Source: Allobosea sp. CS1GBMeth4 (GTDB lineage Bacteria > Pseudomonadota > Alphaproteobacteria > Rhizobiales > Beijerinckiaceae). From it: 64,000 bases of DNA. This document shows, piece after piece, positions 16,466-25,221 of this stretch. The stretch is from the NCBI RefSeq assembly GCF_900185715.1, contig NZ_FYAS01000006.1, positions 62,001-126,000 of the forward strand. The letters run 5' to 3'. The translations under genes were made by a program, and so were the position numbers. The notes under the pieces are model-generated. The model worked only from the letters and a program-made list of their open reading frames with translations. It was not told the DNA's origin and did not search any database. Within the stretch, counting starts at the first letter, position 1. Each line of letters starts with the position of its first letter.

Positions 16466-17593
16466 TTACGGCTTCTTCCCGCCGATGAAGCCGAAGAGGG
16501 GCCCGGCGCCGATCATCACCAGGAAGACCCGGACGATGTGGTGGGCCGCGACGAAGGCGACCTCGGTGTGCAGCGCCAGCGCGATCAGGCTCATCTCGGC
16601 GAGCCCGCCGGGCGAATAGGCCAGGATCAGCGGCACCGGCTGATAGCGCGAGGCGTGCGCCACCAGGAAGGCGAAGACCAGCGTCAGCGCCACCAGGATC
16701 ACCGTCGAGCCCACCGAGATCATGAGGATGCGCAGGATCGCCTGCGGCGCCGTGCCGACGAAGCGGCAGCCGATGGTGACGCCGAGGATCAGCTGCGCCA
16801 CGTTGACGATCTCGTAGGGCGGCACGGAATCGCTGAGGCCGGCGACATGCACGGCGGCCGAAACCAGCATCGGTCCGAGCAACTGCTTCGCCGGCAGCCG
16901 CAGCACATGGGCGAGCATCACGCCGGCGATCGCGCTGGCGACCAGCCAGAACCAGCCCAGCGCCGAGGTCTGGACCATGGACGGGCCGGTATTGCGGTTG
17001 ATCCCCAGCGAGACGCCTTCGAGCCATTGCACGATGAAGGGCAGCGTCATCACCACCAGCAGGATGCGGGCGGAGTGGATCAGCGCGATGGTGCGGGCAT
17101 CGCCGCCCTTTTCCTCGCCGGTGATCACCATCTCGACCAGCCCGCCCGGCATGCCCGAGAAGAAGGCGGTGACGGGATCATAGCCGGCGACGCGGCGAAA
17201 ATAGGTGACGCAGCACAGCCCGCAGGCGATCATGAACAGCACCAGCCCGCCGATCGTCGGCAGCCAGTTCGGCATCTGCGCGATGATCTCCGGCTTGAAG
17301 CCGGACCCCAGCATCACCCCGATCACCGCCGACATCGGCGGACGGATCACCGGCGGTGCCGCCACCGGCGCCCGCGCGATGGCCGCGGCGGTGCAGAACA
17401 CCATGGAGCCGAGCATCCAGGGCAGCGGCAGGCGGTAATGCGCGAAGAGCCAGCCGCCGGCCGCGCCGAGCGCGAGCGCGAACAGGAAACGCCGCCAGGG
17501 GAAGCGTCGCGGCGACAGGTCGCGCACGCCGTTGACCGCATCCCTCAGCAGATCCCGCATCGCCCCGATCCCCTCCCTGAGACGCATATCCAT
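16466..17593 (-). CDS. AbrB-type membrane protein (duplicated DUF4407-like / 'ammonia monooxygenase' misnomer family)
   Basis: 375 residues with two related membrane halves: FALALGAAGGWLFAHYRLPLPWMLGSM and VIGVMLGSGF in the first, LLGPMLVSAA with VTIGCRFVG in the second. Each half has the LPxPWMLG / GPM pattern of the AbrB duplication family (TIGR03082). The family is often mislabelled as ammonia monooxygenase or as a regulator; its real role is unknown, and it looks like a transporter. The gene ends 6 bp after the WecG-like stop (convergent). The start at 17593 or the next ATG (MRDLLRDAV) is possible. Confidence 0.8.
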   Translation of the reverse strand: MDMRLREGIGAMRDLLRDAVNGVRDLSPRRFPWRRFLFALALGAAGGWLFAHYRLPLPWMLGSMVFCTAAAIARAPVAAPPVIRPPMSAVIGVMLGSGFKPEIIAQMPNWLPTIGGLVLFMIACGLCCVTYFRRVAGYDPVTAFFSGMPGGLVEMVITGEEKGGDARTIALIHSARILLVVMTLPFIVQWLEGVSLGINRNTGPSMVQTSALGWFWLVASAIAGVMLAHVLRLPAKQLLGPMLVSAAVHVAGLSDSVPPYEIVNVAQLILGVTIGCRFVGTAPQAILRILMISVGSTVILVALTLVFAFLVAHASRYQPVPLILAYSPGGLAEMSLIALALHTEVAFVAAHHIVRVFLVMIGAGPLFGFIGGKKP

Positions 17594-17803
17594 GGCGGCG
17601 CCACGGCGCTGCTATACGCGATCCGCATGGCGGCGGCAGGGCTCTCTCGGCATGCCGCCCCTGCCCTCGCGGCGGAACGGCTGGAGCTGGCGGCAACCCT
17701 GCCATGCCGGCAAGCCACTGACGCAGGGGCGGAAAATCGGTCAGGGTCCGGTCCTGCAGATATCTGATAGGCCGTCGGCGTTCCCGCCCGGCTCGGGGCA
17801 GCG

Positions 17804-18898
17804 ATGAGCGAAGACCGCCTTTCGGACGCAACCGGCCGCGGCAGCGAGGCCATCGGCCTGGCCGAGGCTCTGCCGCCTTCGGCCGACGAGGACGGCAGTC
17901 CGGCCGAACCGCCCGCATCGCTCGCGCCGGAGCGGCCGCTGCCGCCAGTCCTGTCGGCGCCGTCCCGCGAGACCTGGCTCGCCGCCCGCCGCGATCGCAC
18001 CGGCCTGTGGTGGCGCAGGGCGAGCCCGAACCTGCGCGGCACCGTCTACATGATCACCGCGCTCCTGGTCTACGCGGTGATGGTCGGCGCCTTCAAACAT
18101 CTCGGCACAGCGATCCCGTTGGTCGAGACGCTGATGATCCGCCAGATCATCATGAGCGCCGTGGTCTTCGCCGTCGCCGGCCGCAGCCTGCCTCTTGCCT
18201 TCAGGACCGACCGGCCGGTCCTGCAGGTCTTTCGCGGCCTGATCACGCTGGCCTCGATGCTCTGCGGCTTCAGCGCGCTGATCCACATCCCGTTGGCGCA
18301 GGCCACCGCGATCAGCTTCAGCCAGGTGCTCTTCGTCACGATCGCCGCCGTGCTGATCCTCAAGGAGCGCGTCGACGCGGCGCGCTGGATCGCGACCATC
18401 TTCGGCTTTCTCGGGGTGCTGATCATGCTCAACCCGTCGGCCGAAGGGCTGAACGTCTGGGCGCTGATGTCGCTCGGCGGCGCGCTGTTCGGCGCCGGCA
18501 TCACCATCAGCGTGCGCATCCTCGGCACCAGCGAGCGCACCGAGACGATCCTGATCTACCAGGGGCTGGTGCTGATCGTCGCCCTCGCCTGGCCGACCTG
18601 GGCCTATTGGGTCTGGCCGACGGGCGAGCAATGGTTCTGGCTGGTGCTGCTCAGCCTGTTCGGCACCGCCGGGCAATGGCTGATCACCAAGGCCTATCAG
18701 GTCGGCGAGGCGGCGGCGCTGGCGCCGCTCGATTTCAGCCGGCTGATCCTGGCGAGCTTCACCGGCTTCGTCTTCTTCGCCGAAGTGCCGACGCTGACGA
18801 CGCTCGTCGGGTCGGCCATCGTCATCGGCGCGACGCTCTATACCATGCGCCGCAATGCCCGCGGCCGCATCGGCCCCGACCCGCCCTCCCCGCCCTGA
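17804..18898 (+). CDS. EamA/DMT family transporter
   Basis: 364 residues. An N-terminal cytoplasmic stretch of about 75 residues rich in Pro, Ala and Glu is unusual for the family; ten membrane helices follow, in two EamA repeats (first: ALLVYAVMVGAFKHLG; second: VALAWPTWAYWVW to TLTTLVGSAIVIGATLY). Conserved EamA segments such as LKERVDAARWIATIFGFLGVLI and the small-residue packing FFAEVPTLTTLVG are present. Such drug/metabolite exporters move varied small molecules; nothing visible narrows it. The stop is 21 bp before the formamidase-like gene, so the two may be co-transcribed. Confidence 0.85.
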   Translation: MSEDRLSDATGRGSEAIGLAEALPPSADEDGSPAEPPASLAPERPLPPVLSAPSRETWLAARRDRTGLWWRRASPNLRGTVYMITALLVYAVMVGAFKHLGTAIPLVETLMIRQIIMSAVVFAVAGRSLPLAFRTDRPVLQVFRGLITLASMLCGFSALIHIPLAQATAISFSQVLFVTIAAVLILKERVDAARWIATIFGFLGVLIMLNPSAEGLNVWALMSLGGALFGAGITISVRILGTSERTETILIYQGLVLIVALAWPTWAYWVWPTGEQWFWLVLLSLFGTAGQWLITKAYQVGEAAALAPLDFSRLILASFTGFVFFAEVPTLTTLVGSAIVIGATLYTMRRNARGRIGPDPPSPP

Positions 18899-18919
18899 CG
18901 CTCAAGCCACGAGACGCCC

Positions 18920-19855
18920 ATGACGCATCACCAGCTCGATGCCTCGCTCGCCACCTGCCATTGGGGCTATTTCGACGCCGGGCTGAAGCCGGTTCTCGAG
19001 ATCGAGAGCGGCGACAGCGTGACCATCCGCACCGTCACCGGCGGCCCTGCCCATCTGCCCGAAGGCAATGCGACGATCCCGCCGGAGATCCACGAGATCC
19101 ACGCTGGGGCCGAGCGCATGCTGCCCGGCCACATCCTCACCGGCCCGGTCGCGGTGAAGGGCGCGCGGCCCGGCCAGGTGCTGGAGGTGCGGATCCGGAG
19201 CGTCGAGCCGCGCACCGATTTCGGCTACACCATGTTCCGGCCGCTCGGCGGCACGCTGGCGGAGGAATTCGACTATCACGCCTTCCGCTTCATCCATCTC
19301 GACCGCGAGCGCAACGTCGCCGGCCTGCCCTGGGGCATGGAACTGCCGCTGGCGCCCTTCTTCGGCGTGATGGGCACGGCCCCGCCGCCGCATTGGGGCA
19401 GGCTGACCTCGCTGATCCCGCGCGCCTTCGGCGGCAATCTTGACAACAAGGAGCTCGGCGCCGGCGCGACGCTCTATCTGCCGGTCTTCGTCGAGGGGGC
19501 GCTGTTCTCCTGCGGCGACGGCCATGGCGCGCAGGGCGACGGCGAGGTCTGCATCACCGCGATCGAGACGGCGCTGGAAGGCACCTTCGAGTTCCACCTG
19601 CGCGAGGATCTCTCCTTCGCCATGCCGCGGGCGGAGACCGCGAGCCACCACATTACCATGGGCATCGATCCCGATCTCGACATCTGCGCGAAGGATGCGC
19701 TGCGCGACATGATCGCGCTGATCACCGAGCGCACGAGGCTCTCGCGTGACGAGGCCTACATGCTCTGCAGCCTCGCCGCCGATCTGCGCGTCACCCAGAC
19801 CGTCAACGGCTCCAAGGGCATCCATTGCATGCTGCCGAAGAGCCTGGTGGCGTAA
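18920..19855 (+). CDS. Acetamidase/formamidase family protein
   Basis: 311 residues of the FmdA/AmdA fold: the N-terminal WGYFDAGLKPVLEIESGD, the GPVAVKGARPGQVLEVRI loop, the NLDNKELGAGATLYLPVFVEGALFSCGDGHGAQGDGE core (written here in two ideas: a metal/substrate lining of Asp, His and Glu) and SKGIHCMLPKSL at the C-terminus. Family members release ammonia from formamide or acetamide. The gene follows the EamA transporter with a 21-bp gap and runs in the same direction. The amide theme matches the nitrogen catabolism island about 6 kb to the left, but a link is only inferred. Confidence 0.85.
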   Translation: MTHHQLDASLATCHWGYFDAGLKPVLEIESGDSVTIRTVTGGPAHLPEGNATIPPEIHEIHAGAERMLPGHILTGPVAVKGARPGQVLEVRIRSVEPRTDFGYTMFRPLGGTLAEEFDYHAFRFIHLDRERNVAGLPWGMELPLAPFFGVMGTAPPPHWGRLTSLIPRAFGGNLDNKELGAGATLYLPVFVEGALFSCGDGHGAQGDGEVCITAIETALEGTFEFHLREDLSFAMPRAETASHHITMGIDPDLDICAKDALRDMIALITERTRLSRDEAYMLCSLAADLRVTQTVNGSKGIHCMLPKSLVA

Positions 19856-19861
19856 TCGGCT

Positions 19862-19970
19862 CGTCATGCTCGGGCTTGCCCCGAGCATCTCGGGCCGGAG
19901 GGGCGCTGGCCGGCGGCTTCTCGTCTTGAGATTCCCGGATCTCCGCTTCGCAGCGTCCGAGAATGGCGCC
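19862..19970. repeat. Short intergenic repeats in a convergent gap
   Basis: Between the formamidase-like gene and the convergent aldo/keto reductase. CATGCTCGGGCTTGCCCCGAGCAT near 19866 forms a tight hairpin (ATGCTCGGG / CCCGAGCAT), and GATTCCCGGATCTCCGCTTC with GCGTCCGAGAATGGCGC near 19931-19970 resembles other intergenic repeat arms of this window. It could terminate transcription from either side. Confidence 0.6.
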
Positions 19971-19975
19971 TTTCC

Positions 19976-20818
19976 TCACAGCATCGGCAGCCCGCGCGGC
20001 TTGCGCCCGCGCGGGAAGGCGGCGTCGAGCCGGGCGATGTCCTCGTCGCCGAGCCGAAGCCCGAGCGCCCCGGCATTGTCCTCGACATGGCCCGGTTTCG
20101 CCGCCTTGGGGATCGCGACGACCGGGGGGCGCCGGGTCAGGAAGGCGAGGGCGACCTGGCGCGGGCTCGCCCGATGGGCGGCCGCGATCTCGCTCAGCAC
20201 CTTGCCCTGCGCCGAGTGCTCTTCCGGGAAATCATCCTGCCCGAACGGGCTGTAGGCGGTCACGGTCACGCCGTTCCGCTCGCACCATGGCAGCACCGCA
20301 TGCTCGATCGCCCGCTCGCGCAGATGATAGAGCACCTGGTTGCAGGCGATCTTGCCCGGGCCGGCGATGCGCAGCGCCTCATCGAGATCGGCGACGTCGA
20401 AATTGCTGACGCCCCAGGACAGGATCTTGCCCTCGGCGAGCAGCTCCTCGAAGGCCGCGAAGGTCTCGGCCAGCGGGTAGGAGCCGCGCCAGTGCAGCAG
20501 GTAGCAATCGAGCCGGTCGGTCCCGAGCCGGCGCAGGGACTGCTCGCAGGCCTTGCGCGTGCCGGCCTTCGAGGCGTTGTGCGGCAGCACCTTCGAGACC
20601 AGGAAGACCTCGTCGCGCCGCCCGGCGATCGCCTCGCCGGTGATCTCCTCGGCCCGGCCGTCGCCATACATCTCGGCCGTGTCGATATGGCAGAGCCCGA
20701 GATCGAGCCCGTGTCGCAGCGCCGCGACCGCTTCGCTGCGCGGGGCACGCTCGATGTTCCAGGTGCCCTGGCCGATCCGCGGGACGCTCGCTCCGCCCTT
20801 GCCGAAAGCCTGCTTCAT
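19976..20818 (-). CDS. Aldo/keto reductase
   Basis: 280 residues from ATG 20818 with GGGAGGAT upstream; the longer frame is not needed. AKR features are in order: VPRIGQGTWNIE, GLDLGLCHIDTAEMYGDG with the catalytic Asp and Tyr, FLVSKVLPHNAS with the Lys, DCYLLHWRG with the His, GVSNFDVADL, and the cofactor region AIPKAAKPGHVEDNAGAL. It reduces small aldehydes and ketones with NADPH. It resembles 2,5-diketo-gluconate reductase-type (DkgA/YeaE) proteins in length and order. Just downstream of a lipoprotein gene, 14 bp apart, so possibly one transcript. Confidence 0.9.
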   Translation of the reverse strand: MKQAFGKGGASVPRIGQGTWNIERAPRSEAVAALRHGLDLGLCHIDTAEMYGDGRAEEITGEAIAGRRDEVFLVSKVLPHNASKAGTRKACEQSLRRLGTDRLDCYLLHWRGSYPLAETFAAFEELLAEGKILSWGVSNFDVADLDEALRIAGPGKIACNQVLYHLRERAIEHAVLPWCERNGVTVTAYSPFGQDDFPEEHSAQGKVLSEIAAAHRASPRQVALAFLTRRPPVVAIPKAAKPGHVEDNAGALGLRLGDEDIARLDAAFPRGRKPRGLPML

Positions 20819-20832
20819 CCGGGTATCCTCCC

Positions 20833-21255
20833 TCAGCGGACCTCGATCTCGTAGCGGCCATGCCGGATCTCGCCGTCGGCATAGCGCACCCGCACCGTGA
20901 AGCCGTCGCGGCCGCGATAATCGGGGGCGGAGGTATATTCGAAGGCGAGCGAATTCCCGAGCCTGCCGTCGCAATGCGCGTAGGAGCCGGGTCCGTAGAC
21001 CGCCCTGGCCCTGTGCGTCAGCATCCTGACCGTGCCGTGCCGCGGCTTCTGCGTCAGCACGGCGCTCGGCCGCGTCACCTGCCGGCAGCGCTCGTCCATG
21101 GTCATGTAGGTCTGCTGCATGAAGGCCGGCTCGCCGGCGACGACACGGTCGATTCCGTCAGGGGCGGAATCGACGCTGTCGCCCGAGGTCACGCAGCCGC
21201 CGAGTGCGCCGCAGAGCAGGATCAGCCCGAGCGTCGTCCGTCCGGGAATTGGCAT
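20833..21255 (-). CDS. Small lipoprotein of unknown function
   Basis: 140 residues from ATG 21255, preceded by GGAG. MPIPGRTTLGLILLCGALGGCVTSGD is a lipoprotein signal with lipobox ALGGC, so the mature protein starts at Cys21. The mature part has EYTSAPDYRGRDGFTVRVRYADG, a motif seen in small outer-membrane or periplasmic proteins with an Ig-like or cadherin-like beta fold (TAPDYxGxDxFT). Cys in ERCRQV and AHCDG could pair. Function unknown; probably anchored in the inner or outer membrane facing the periplasm. Confidence 0.75.
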   Translation of the reverse strand: MPIPGRTTLGLILLCGALGGCVTSGDSVDSAPDGIDRVVAGEPAFMQQTYMTMDERCRQVTRPSAVLTQKPRHGTVRMLTHRARAVYGPGSYAHCDGRLGNSLAFEYTSAPDYRGRDGFTVRVRYADGEIRHGRYEIEVR

Positions 21256-21282
21256 GGCTCTCCTTGCCGACGAGCGCTTGCA

Positions 21283-21306
21283 GAATGTAGCAACATATCT
21301 ACATTC
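21283..21306. promoter_or_regulatory. Palindromic operator before vapBC-1
   Basis: GAATGTAG (21283-21290) and CTACATTC (21299-21306) form a perfect 8-bp inverted repeat with an 8-bp spacer, 22 bp before the antitoxin ATG. It lies in an AT-rich patch and probably is the site where the antitoxin-toxin complex represses its own operon. Confidence 0.6.
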
Positions 21307-21327
21307 AGGGATGGCAGGAGTGTGCCG

Positions 21328-21585
21328 ATGCCGACGACGTTGTCCAGCCGCGAATTCAACCAGGATGTCGGCCGCGCCAAGAAGGCGGCCCAGCACGGCC
21401 CGGTCTTCATTACCGACCGTGGCCAGCCTTCGCATGTCCTCCTGACGATCGCCGAGTATCGCCGGCTTGCCGGCAAGGGGATGAGCCTGGCGGAGGCGGT
21501 CGGCGATCCGAATCCGGATGCCGATTTCGAGTTCGGTCCACCTCGCTTGCGGAATTCCAGCTTCAAGCCGGCCGATTTCGATTGA
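21328..21585 (+). CDS. Phd/YefM-type antitoxin
   Basis: 85 residues from ATG 21328 with GGAG seven bases upstream. The N-terminal half has the Phd/YefM fold (TLSSREFNQDVGRAKKAAQ, then VFITDRGQPSHVLLTIAEYRRL), which binds DNA; the C-terminal half, ending SFKPADFD, is an acidic tail that would wrap round the toxin. It is directly followed by a PIN-domain toxin gene with a one-base stop/start overlap. Phd-type antitoxin with a VapC toxin is a common mixed pairing. Confidence 0.85.
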   Translation: MPTTLSSREFNQDVGRAKKAAQHGPVFITDRGQPSHVLLTIAEYRRLAGKGMSLAEAVGDPNPDADFEFGPPRLRNSSFKPADFD

Positions 21586-22013
21586 TGTTCCTGCTCGACA
21601 CGAACGTCATTTCGGAACTGCGCCGTCGCTCGAGAACCCACCCGCAGGTCGAGGCGTGGGCGCGATCCATCCCTGCCGAGCGGCTGTTCCTGTCCGTCGT
21701 CACCATCATGGAGATCGAGCAGGGCATTCTTCTGCTGGACCGGCGGGACGGCTCGCAGGCCGGTCTTCTGAGACATTGGCTGCGCACGCAATTGCTGCCG
21801 AGCTTCGAAGGGCGAGTCCTGTCGTTCGATCTCGCCGCCGCGTTTCGATGCGCGCCCCTGCATGTCCCCGACCCGAAGCTGGACCGAGACAGCATCATTG
21901 CGGCGACCGCCTCCGTTCATGGCTTGACGGTGGCTACGCGCAACACGAAAGACTTCGCCGCCTGCGGGGTGGCGACATTCAATCCGTGGCTCGATTCGGC
22001 TTCGCGAAGGTGA
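21585..22013 (+). CDS. vapC: VapC-type toxin (PIN domain RNase)
   Basis: 142 residues from ATG 21585, overlapping the antitoxin stop by one base (TGATG). PIN-domain acids are visible: Asp5 in MFLLDTNVISELRR, Glu43 in TIMEIEQGILL and Asp102 in DRDSIIAATASVHG, then the TRNTKDF segment that carries the fourth acid. The toxin would cut RNA (in the family, often initiator tRNA or rRNA) when the antitoxin is lost. The C-terminus ends three bases before the folC stop (convergent genes). Confidence 0.9.
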   Translation: MFLLDTNVISELRRRSRTHPQVEAWARSIPAERLFLSVVTIMEIEQGILLLDRRDGSQAGLLRHWLRTQLLPSFEGRVLSFDLAAAFRCAPLHVPDPKLDRDSIIAATASVHGLTVATRNTKDFAACGVATFNPWLDSASRR

Positions 22014-22016
22014 AGA

Positions 22017-23339
22017 TCACACCGGCGGCGTGCCGTTGGCCGCCAGCACCTCGCCGGCGAGATAGAGCGAGCCGCAGATCAGGATGCGCGGCGGCGCCGT
22101 CCAGCCGCGCCGGGCGATCTCCATCAGCGCCTGCTCGACGGAGCCGGCGATCTCGGCCTTGAGTCCCGCCTCGCGCGCCAGCGCCGCGACCTCCTCGGCC
22201 GGGCGCGCCGCGAGCTGGTTCTGCATCGAGACCGCGAACAGGCCCTGCGCCAGCCCCTTGAAATGAGCGAGCGTCGCGCGCGCGTCCTTGGTCGCGAGCA
22301 GGCCGGCGATCATCACCAGCGGCGCCGGGTTCTTCTCCTCGAGATCGGCCATGGCCTGGGCGAGCACGCGCCCGCCATCGGGATTGTGGCCGCCGTCGAG
22401 CCAGAGCTCGGCCCCGGCCGGCGCGAGCTCGGCGAGCTTGCCGCGCGCCAGCCTCTGCAGCCGCGCCGGCCACTCGGCCTCCGTCATGCCGCGCTCGAAG
22501 GCGAAGGCCGGCAGGCCGCCATAGCCGGCGGCGCGCAGGGCCGCGAGCGCCGTGCCGGCGTTGACGTGCTGATGACGGCCGGCGAGGCGCGGCAGCGGCA
22601 GGTCGAGCAGGCCGTCGCCGTCCTCATAGACCAGCCGCCCGCCATCCTCGTGGACGTTGAAGTCCTGCATCCCGACGAGGATCTTCGAGGCGCCGACGCG
22701 CTCCGCCGCGGCTTCGAGCACGGCGGTCGGCTCCGGCTCCTGCGGCGCGATCACCGCCGGGGCGCCGCGCTTGAAGATGCCGGCCTTCTCGCCGGCGATC
22801 TTGGTGACGCTGTCGCCGAGATATTCGGAATGATCGAGCGAGACCGGCGTCACCACCGTGCAGGCGGGGTGGTCGATCACGTTCGTCGCGTCGAAGCGCC
22901 CGCCGAGGCCGACCTCGAGCAGCACGACATCGGCCTTGTGCTCGGAGAAGAGCAGGAAGGCGGCGGCGTTGGTGATCTCGAAGAAGGTGATCGGCTCGCC
23001 GGCGTTGGCCTTCTCGCAGCGTTCCAGCGCATCGACCAGCAGCGCCTCGTCGACGAAGCGCCCGCCGCCCGGGCGTCCGAGCCTGATGCGCTCGTGGAAG
23101 CGCACCAGATGCGGCGAGGTGTAGACATGCACCGACAGGCCGGCCGCTTCGAGGATCGCCCGCATGAAGGCGATGGTCGAGCCCTTGCCGTTGGTGCCGG
23201 CGACATGGATCACCGGCGGCAGCGTCTTCTGCGGATCGCCGAGCCGCTCGAGCAGGCGCAATATGCGCCCGAGCGAGAGGTCGATCAGCTTGGGATGCAG
23301 CGCGAGGAAGCGCGCCAGCAACAGGTCGGATGTGCTCAT
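22017..23339 (-). CDS. folC: Folylpolyglutamate synthase / dihydrofolate synthase
   Basis: 440 residues. The Mur-ligase type ATP loop VAGTNGKGSTIAFM is near residue 48, the substrate Ω region SPHLVRFHERIRL near 75, then TVVTPVSLDHSEYLGDSVTKIAGEKAGIFKRG and the C-terminal ligase domain with WLDGGHNPDGGRVLA. It adds glutamate to dihydropteroate and to tetrahydrofolate in folate synthesis, in the cytosol. Its gene follows accD with a 34-bp gap, as in the conserved alphaproteobacterial trpA-accD-folC run. Confidence is high. Confidence 0.96.
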   Translation of the reverse strand: MSTSDLLLARFLALHPKLIDLSLGRILRLLERLGDPQKTLPPVIHVAGTNGKGSTIAFMRAILEAAGLSVHVYTSPHLVRFHERIRLGRPGGGRFVDEALLVDALERCEKANAGEPITFFEITNAAAFLLFSEHKADVVLLEVGLGGRFDATNVIDHPACTVVTPVSLDHSEYLGDSVTKIAGEKAGIFKRGAPAVIAPQEPEPTAVLEAAAERVGASKILVGMQDFNVHEDGGRLVYEDGDGLLDLPLPRLAGRHQHVNAGTALAALRAAGYGGLPAFAFERGMTEAEWPARLQRLARGKLAELAPAGAELWLDGGHNPDGGRVLAQAMADLEEKNPAPLVMIAGLLATKDARATLAHFKGLAQGLFAVSMQNQLAARPAEEVAALAREAGLKAEIAGSVEQALMEIARRGWTAPPRILICGSLYLAGEVLAANGTPPV

Positions 23340-23373
23340 GCGGACACCGGCCTCCCGGCCGGGCTGGGGACGA

Positions 23374-24273
23374 TCAGGCCGCGCCGGCCGCCAGCGCTTC
23401 GGCTTCCGGCGCGTTGACGGCCGGCAGCGGCTGCCTGGTCAGGAGCCGGCCGAGCCGCGCCAAAGTCGCCGGGATCTGGTGGCGATGCACGACCATGTCG
23501 ACCATGCCGTGGTCCTTCAGGTATTCGGAGCGCTGGAAGCCCTCGGGCAGCTTCTCGCGGATCGTCTGCTCGATCACGCGCGGCCCGGCGAAGCCGATCA
23601 GGGCGCCCGGCTCGGCGATGTGCACGTCGCCCAGCATGGCGTAGGAGGCGGTGACGCCGCCGGTGGTCGGATTGGTCAGGACGACGAAATAGGGCAGGCC
23701 GGCCTTGCGCAGCATGCGGACGGCGACAGTGGTCCGCGGCAGCTGCATCAGCGAGAGGATGCCTTCCTGCATGCGCGCCCCGCCCGAGGCGGCGAAGACG
23801 ACATAGGGCGTCTTCTTCTCGATCGCGGTCTCGGCGCCCTTGATGAAGGCTTCGCCCGCCGCCATGCCGAGCGAGCCGCCCATGAAGTGGAAGTCCTGCA
23901 CCGCGATCGTCATCGGCAAGCCCTGGACGCGGCCATAGCCGACCTTGAAGGCGTCGGCGGCGCCGGTCTTGGTGCGGGCGTCCTTGAGCCGGTCGGTGTA
24001 GCGCTTCTCGTCGCGGAACTTCAGCGGATCGGCCACCGCCTCCGGCAGCGGCACGTCGAGCCATTTGCCCTCGTCGAAGGTCAGCCGCAGACGGTCCTGC
24101 GCCGTGACGCGCATATGGTGGTCGGAGCCCGGGATGACGAAGCCGTTGGCCTCGACGTCCTTGTGGAAGACCATCTGCCCGGAATCCGGGCATTTGATCC
24201 AGAGGTTCTCCGGGGTCTCGCGCTTGAACAGCGTCTTGATGCGCGGACGGACGACTTCGGAAATCCAGTTCAT
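23374..24273 (-). CDS. accD: Acetyl-CoA carboxylase carboxyltransferase subunit beta
   Basis: 299 residues, starting [18 protein letters not shown]. The carboxyltransferase domain is complete: [63 protein letters not shown] and [17 protein letters not shown]. The N-terminal zinc finger of enteric AccD (four cysteines) is reduced to [14 protein letters not shown] with a single Cys, which is normal for alphaproteobacteria as far as I know. It forms malonyl-CoA together with AccA, AccB and AccC. The gene sits between trpA (34 bp) and folC. Confidence 0.96.
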   Translation of the reverse strand: MNWISEVVRPRIKTLFKRETPENLWIKCPDSGQMVFHKDVEANGFVIPGSDHHMRVTAQDRLRLTFDEGKWLDVPLPEAVADPLKFRDEKRYTDRLKDARTKTGAADAFKVGYGRVQGLPMTIAVQDFHFMGGSLGMAAGEAFIKGAETAIEKKTPYVVFAASGGARMQEGILSLMQLPRTTVAVRMLRKAGLPYFVVLTNPTTGGVTASYAMLGDVHIAEPGALIGFAGPRVIEQTIREKLPEGFQRSEYLKDHGMVDMVVHRHQIPATLARLGRLLTRQPLPAVNAPEAEALAAGAA

Positions 24274-24307
24274 CGGATCATCCTTGAACTACGCGGGCGC
24301 AGCCGGC

Positions 24308-25174
24308 TCAGGCCGAAACCGCCTGCGGCGATCCGGCCTCCGCGACCGAGCGGATGCCCGCCGCGAGCTCGGCGACCAGCGAGGTGACAGCCGAAACCGT
24401 CTTTTCCGTGGCCTTGCCGTCGGCATCGAGCGAGAGCCGGACCCGCTCGACCAGCGCCGAGCCGACGACGACGCCGTCGGCGCCCCGGGCGATCGCCGCC
24501 GCGTCGGCCGCCGTCTTCACGCCGAAGCCGACCGCGACCGGAAGCCGGGTATGCTGCTTGATCCGGCCGACCGCTGCGCCGACCGCGTCGTAATTCGCGA
24601 TCGTGCCGCCGGTCACGCCGGTCATCGAGACATAGTAGACGAAGCCGGAGGTGTTCTGCAGCACGCGCGGCAGGCGCTTGTCGTCGGTGGTCGGTGTCGC
24701 CAGGCGGATGAAGCTGAGGCCGGCGGCGAGCGCCGGCAGGCAGAGCTCCTCGTCCTCCTCGGGCGGCAGGTCGACGACGATCAGCCCGTCGACGCCGGCC
24801 GCGCGGGCGTCCCGCAGGAAGGCGTCGACGCCATAGGCCCAGATCGGGTTGTAATAGCCCATCAGCACGATCGGCGTGTCGTGGCCAGCCTTGCGGAAGG
24901 CTCCGACCATGGCGAGCGTCTTCCTCAGCGTCTGGCCGGCCTTGAGGGCGCGCTGGCCGGCGAGCTGGACCGGCACGCCGTCCGCCATCGGGTCGGTGAA
25001 CGGCACGCCGAGCTCGATGATGTCGGCTCCAGCCGCCGGCAAGGCGTTCAGGATGGCGCTGCCGGTCTCGAAATCGGGGTCGCCGGCGGTGATGAAGGTC
25101 ACGAGCGCGGCGCGGCCCGCGGCAGCGCAGGCGGCAAAGCGGGCTTCGATGCGGGTTTGTCCGGTCTCGGTCAT
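24308..25174 (-). CDS. trpA: Tryptophan synthase alpha subunit
   Basis: 288 residues from ATG 25174 (the longer frame to 25282 overlaps the upstream gene). Family motifs: [16 protein letters not shown], the catalytic Glu in [19 protein letters not shown], the second acid in [40 protein letters not shown] and [11 protein letters not shown]. It cleaves indole-3-glycerol phosphate to indole and glyceraldehyde-3-phosphate in complex with TrpB. trpB, usually adjacent, is 3.2 kb upstream (28425-29642), with foreign genes in between. The cysteine-synthase-like gene ends only 47 bp upstream, so trpA may be read from its promoter. Confidence 0.96.
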   Translation of the reverse strand: MTETGQTRIEARFAACAAAGRAALVTFITAGDPDFETGSAILNALPAAGADIIELGVPFTDPMADGVPVQLAGQRALKAGQTLRKTLAMVGAFRKAGHDTPIVLMGYYNPIWAYGVDAFLRDARAAGVDGLIVVDLPPEEDEELCLPALAAGLSFIRLATPTTDDKRLPRVLQNTSGFVYYVSMTGVTGGTIANYDAVGAAVGRIKQHTRLPVAVGFGVKTAADAAAIARGADGVVVGSALVERVRLSLDADGKATEKTVSAVTSLVAELAAGIRSVAEAGSPQAVSA

Positions 25175-25221
25175 GCCGGAGCGGTTAGCATGGCCGCGCC
25201 CGGCTGGCGAGAGGGCGCGCA

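Noticed and set aside
16466..17593. 'Ammonia monooxygenase' or AbrB transcription regulator
   Set aside because: The protein is a duplicated membrane protein without metal ligands or DNA-binding fold; the common names are misannotations of the family.
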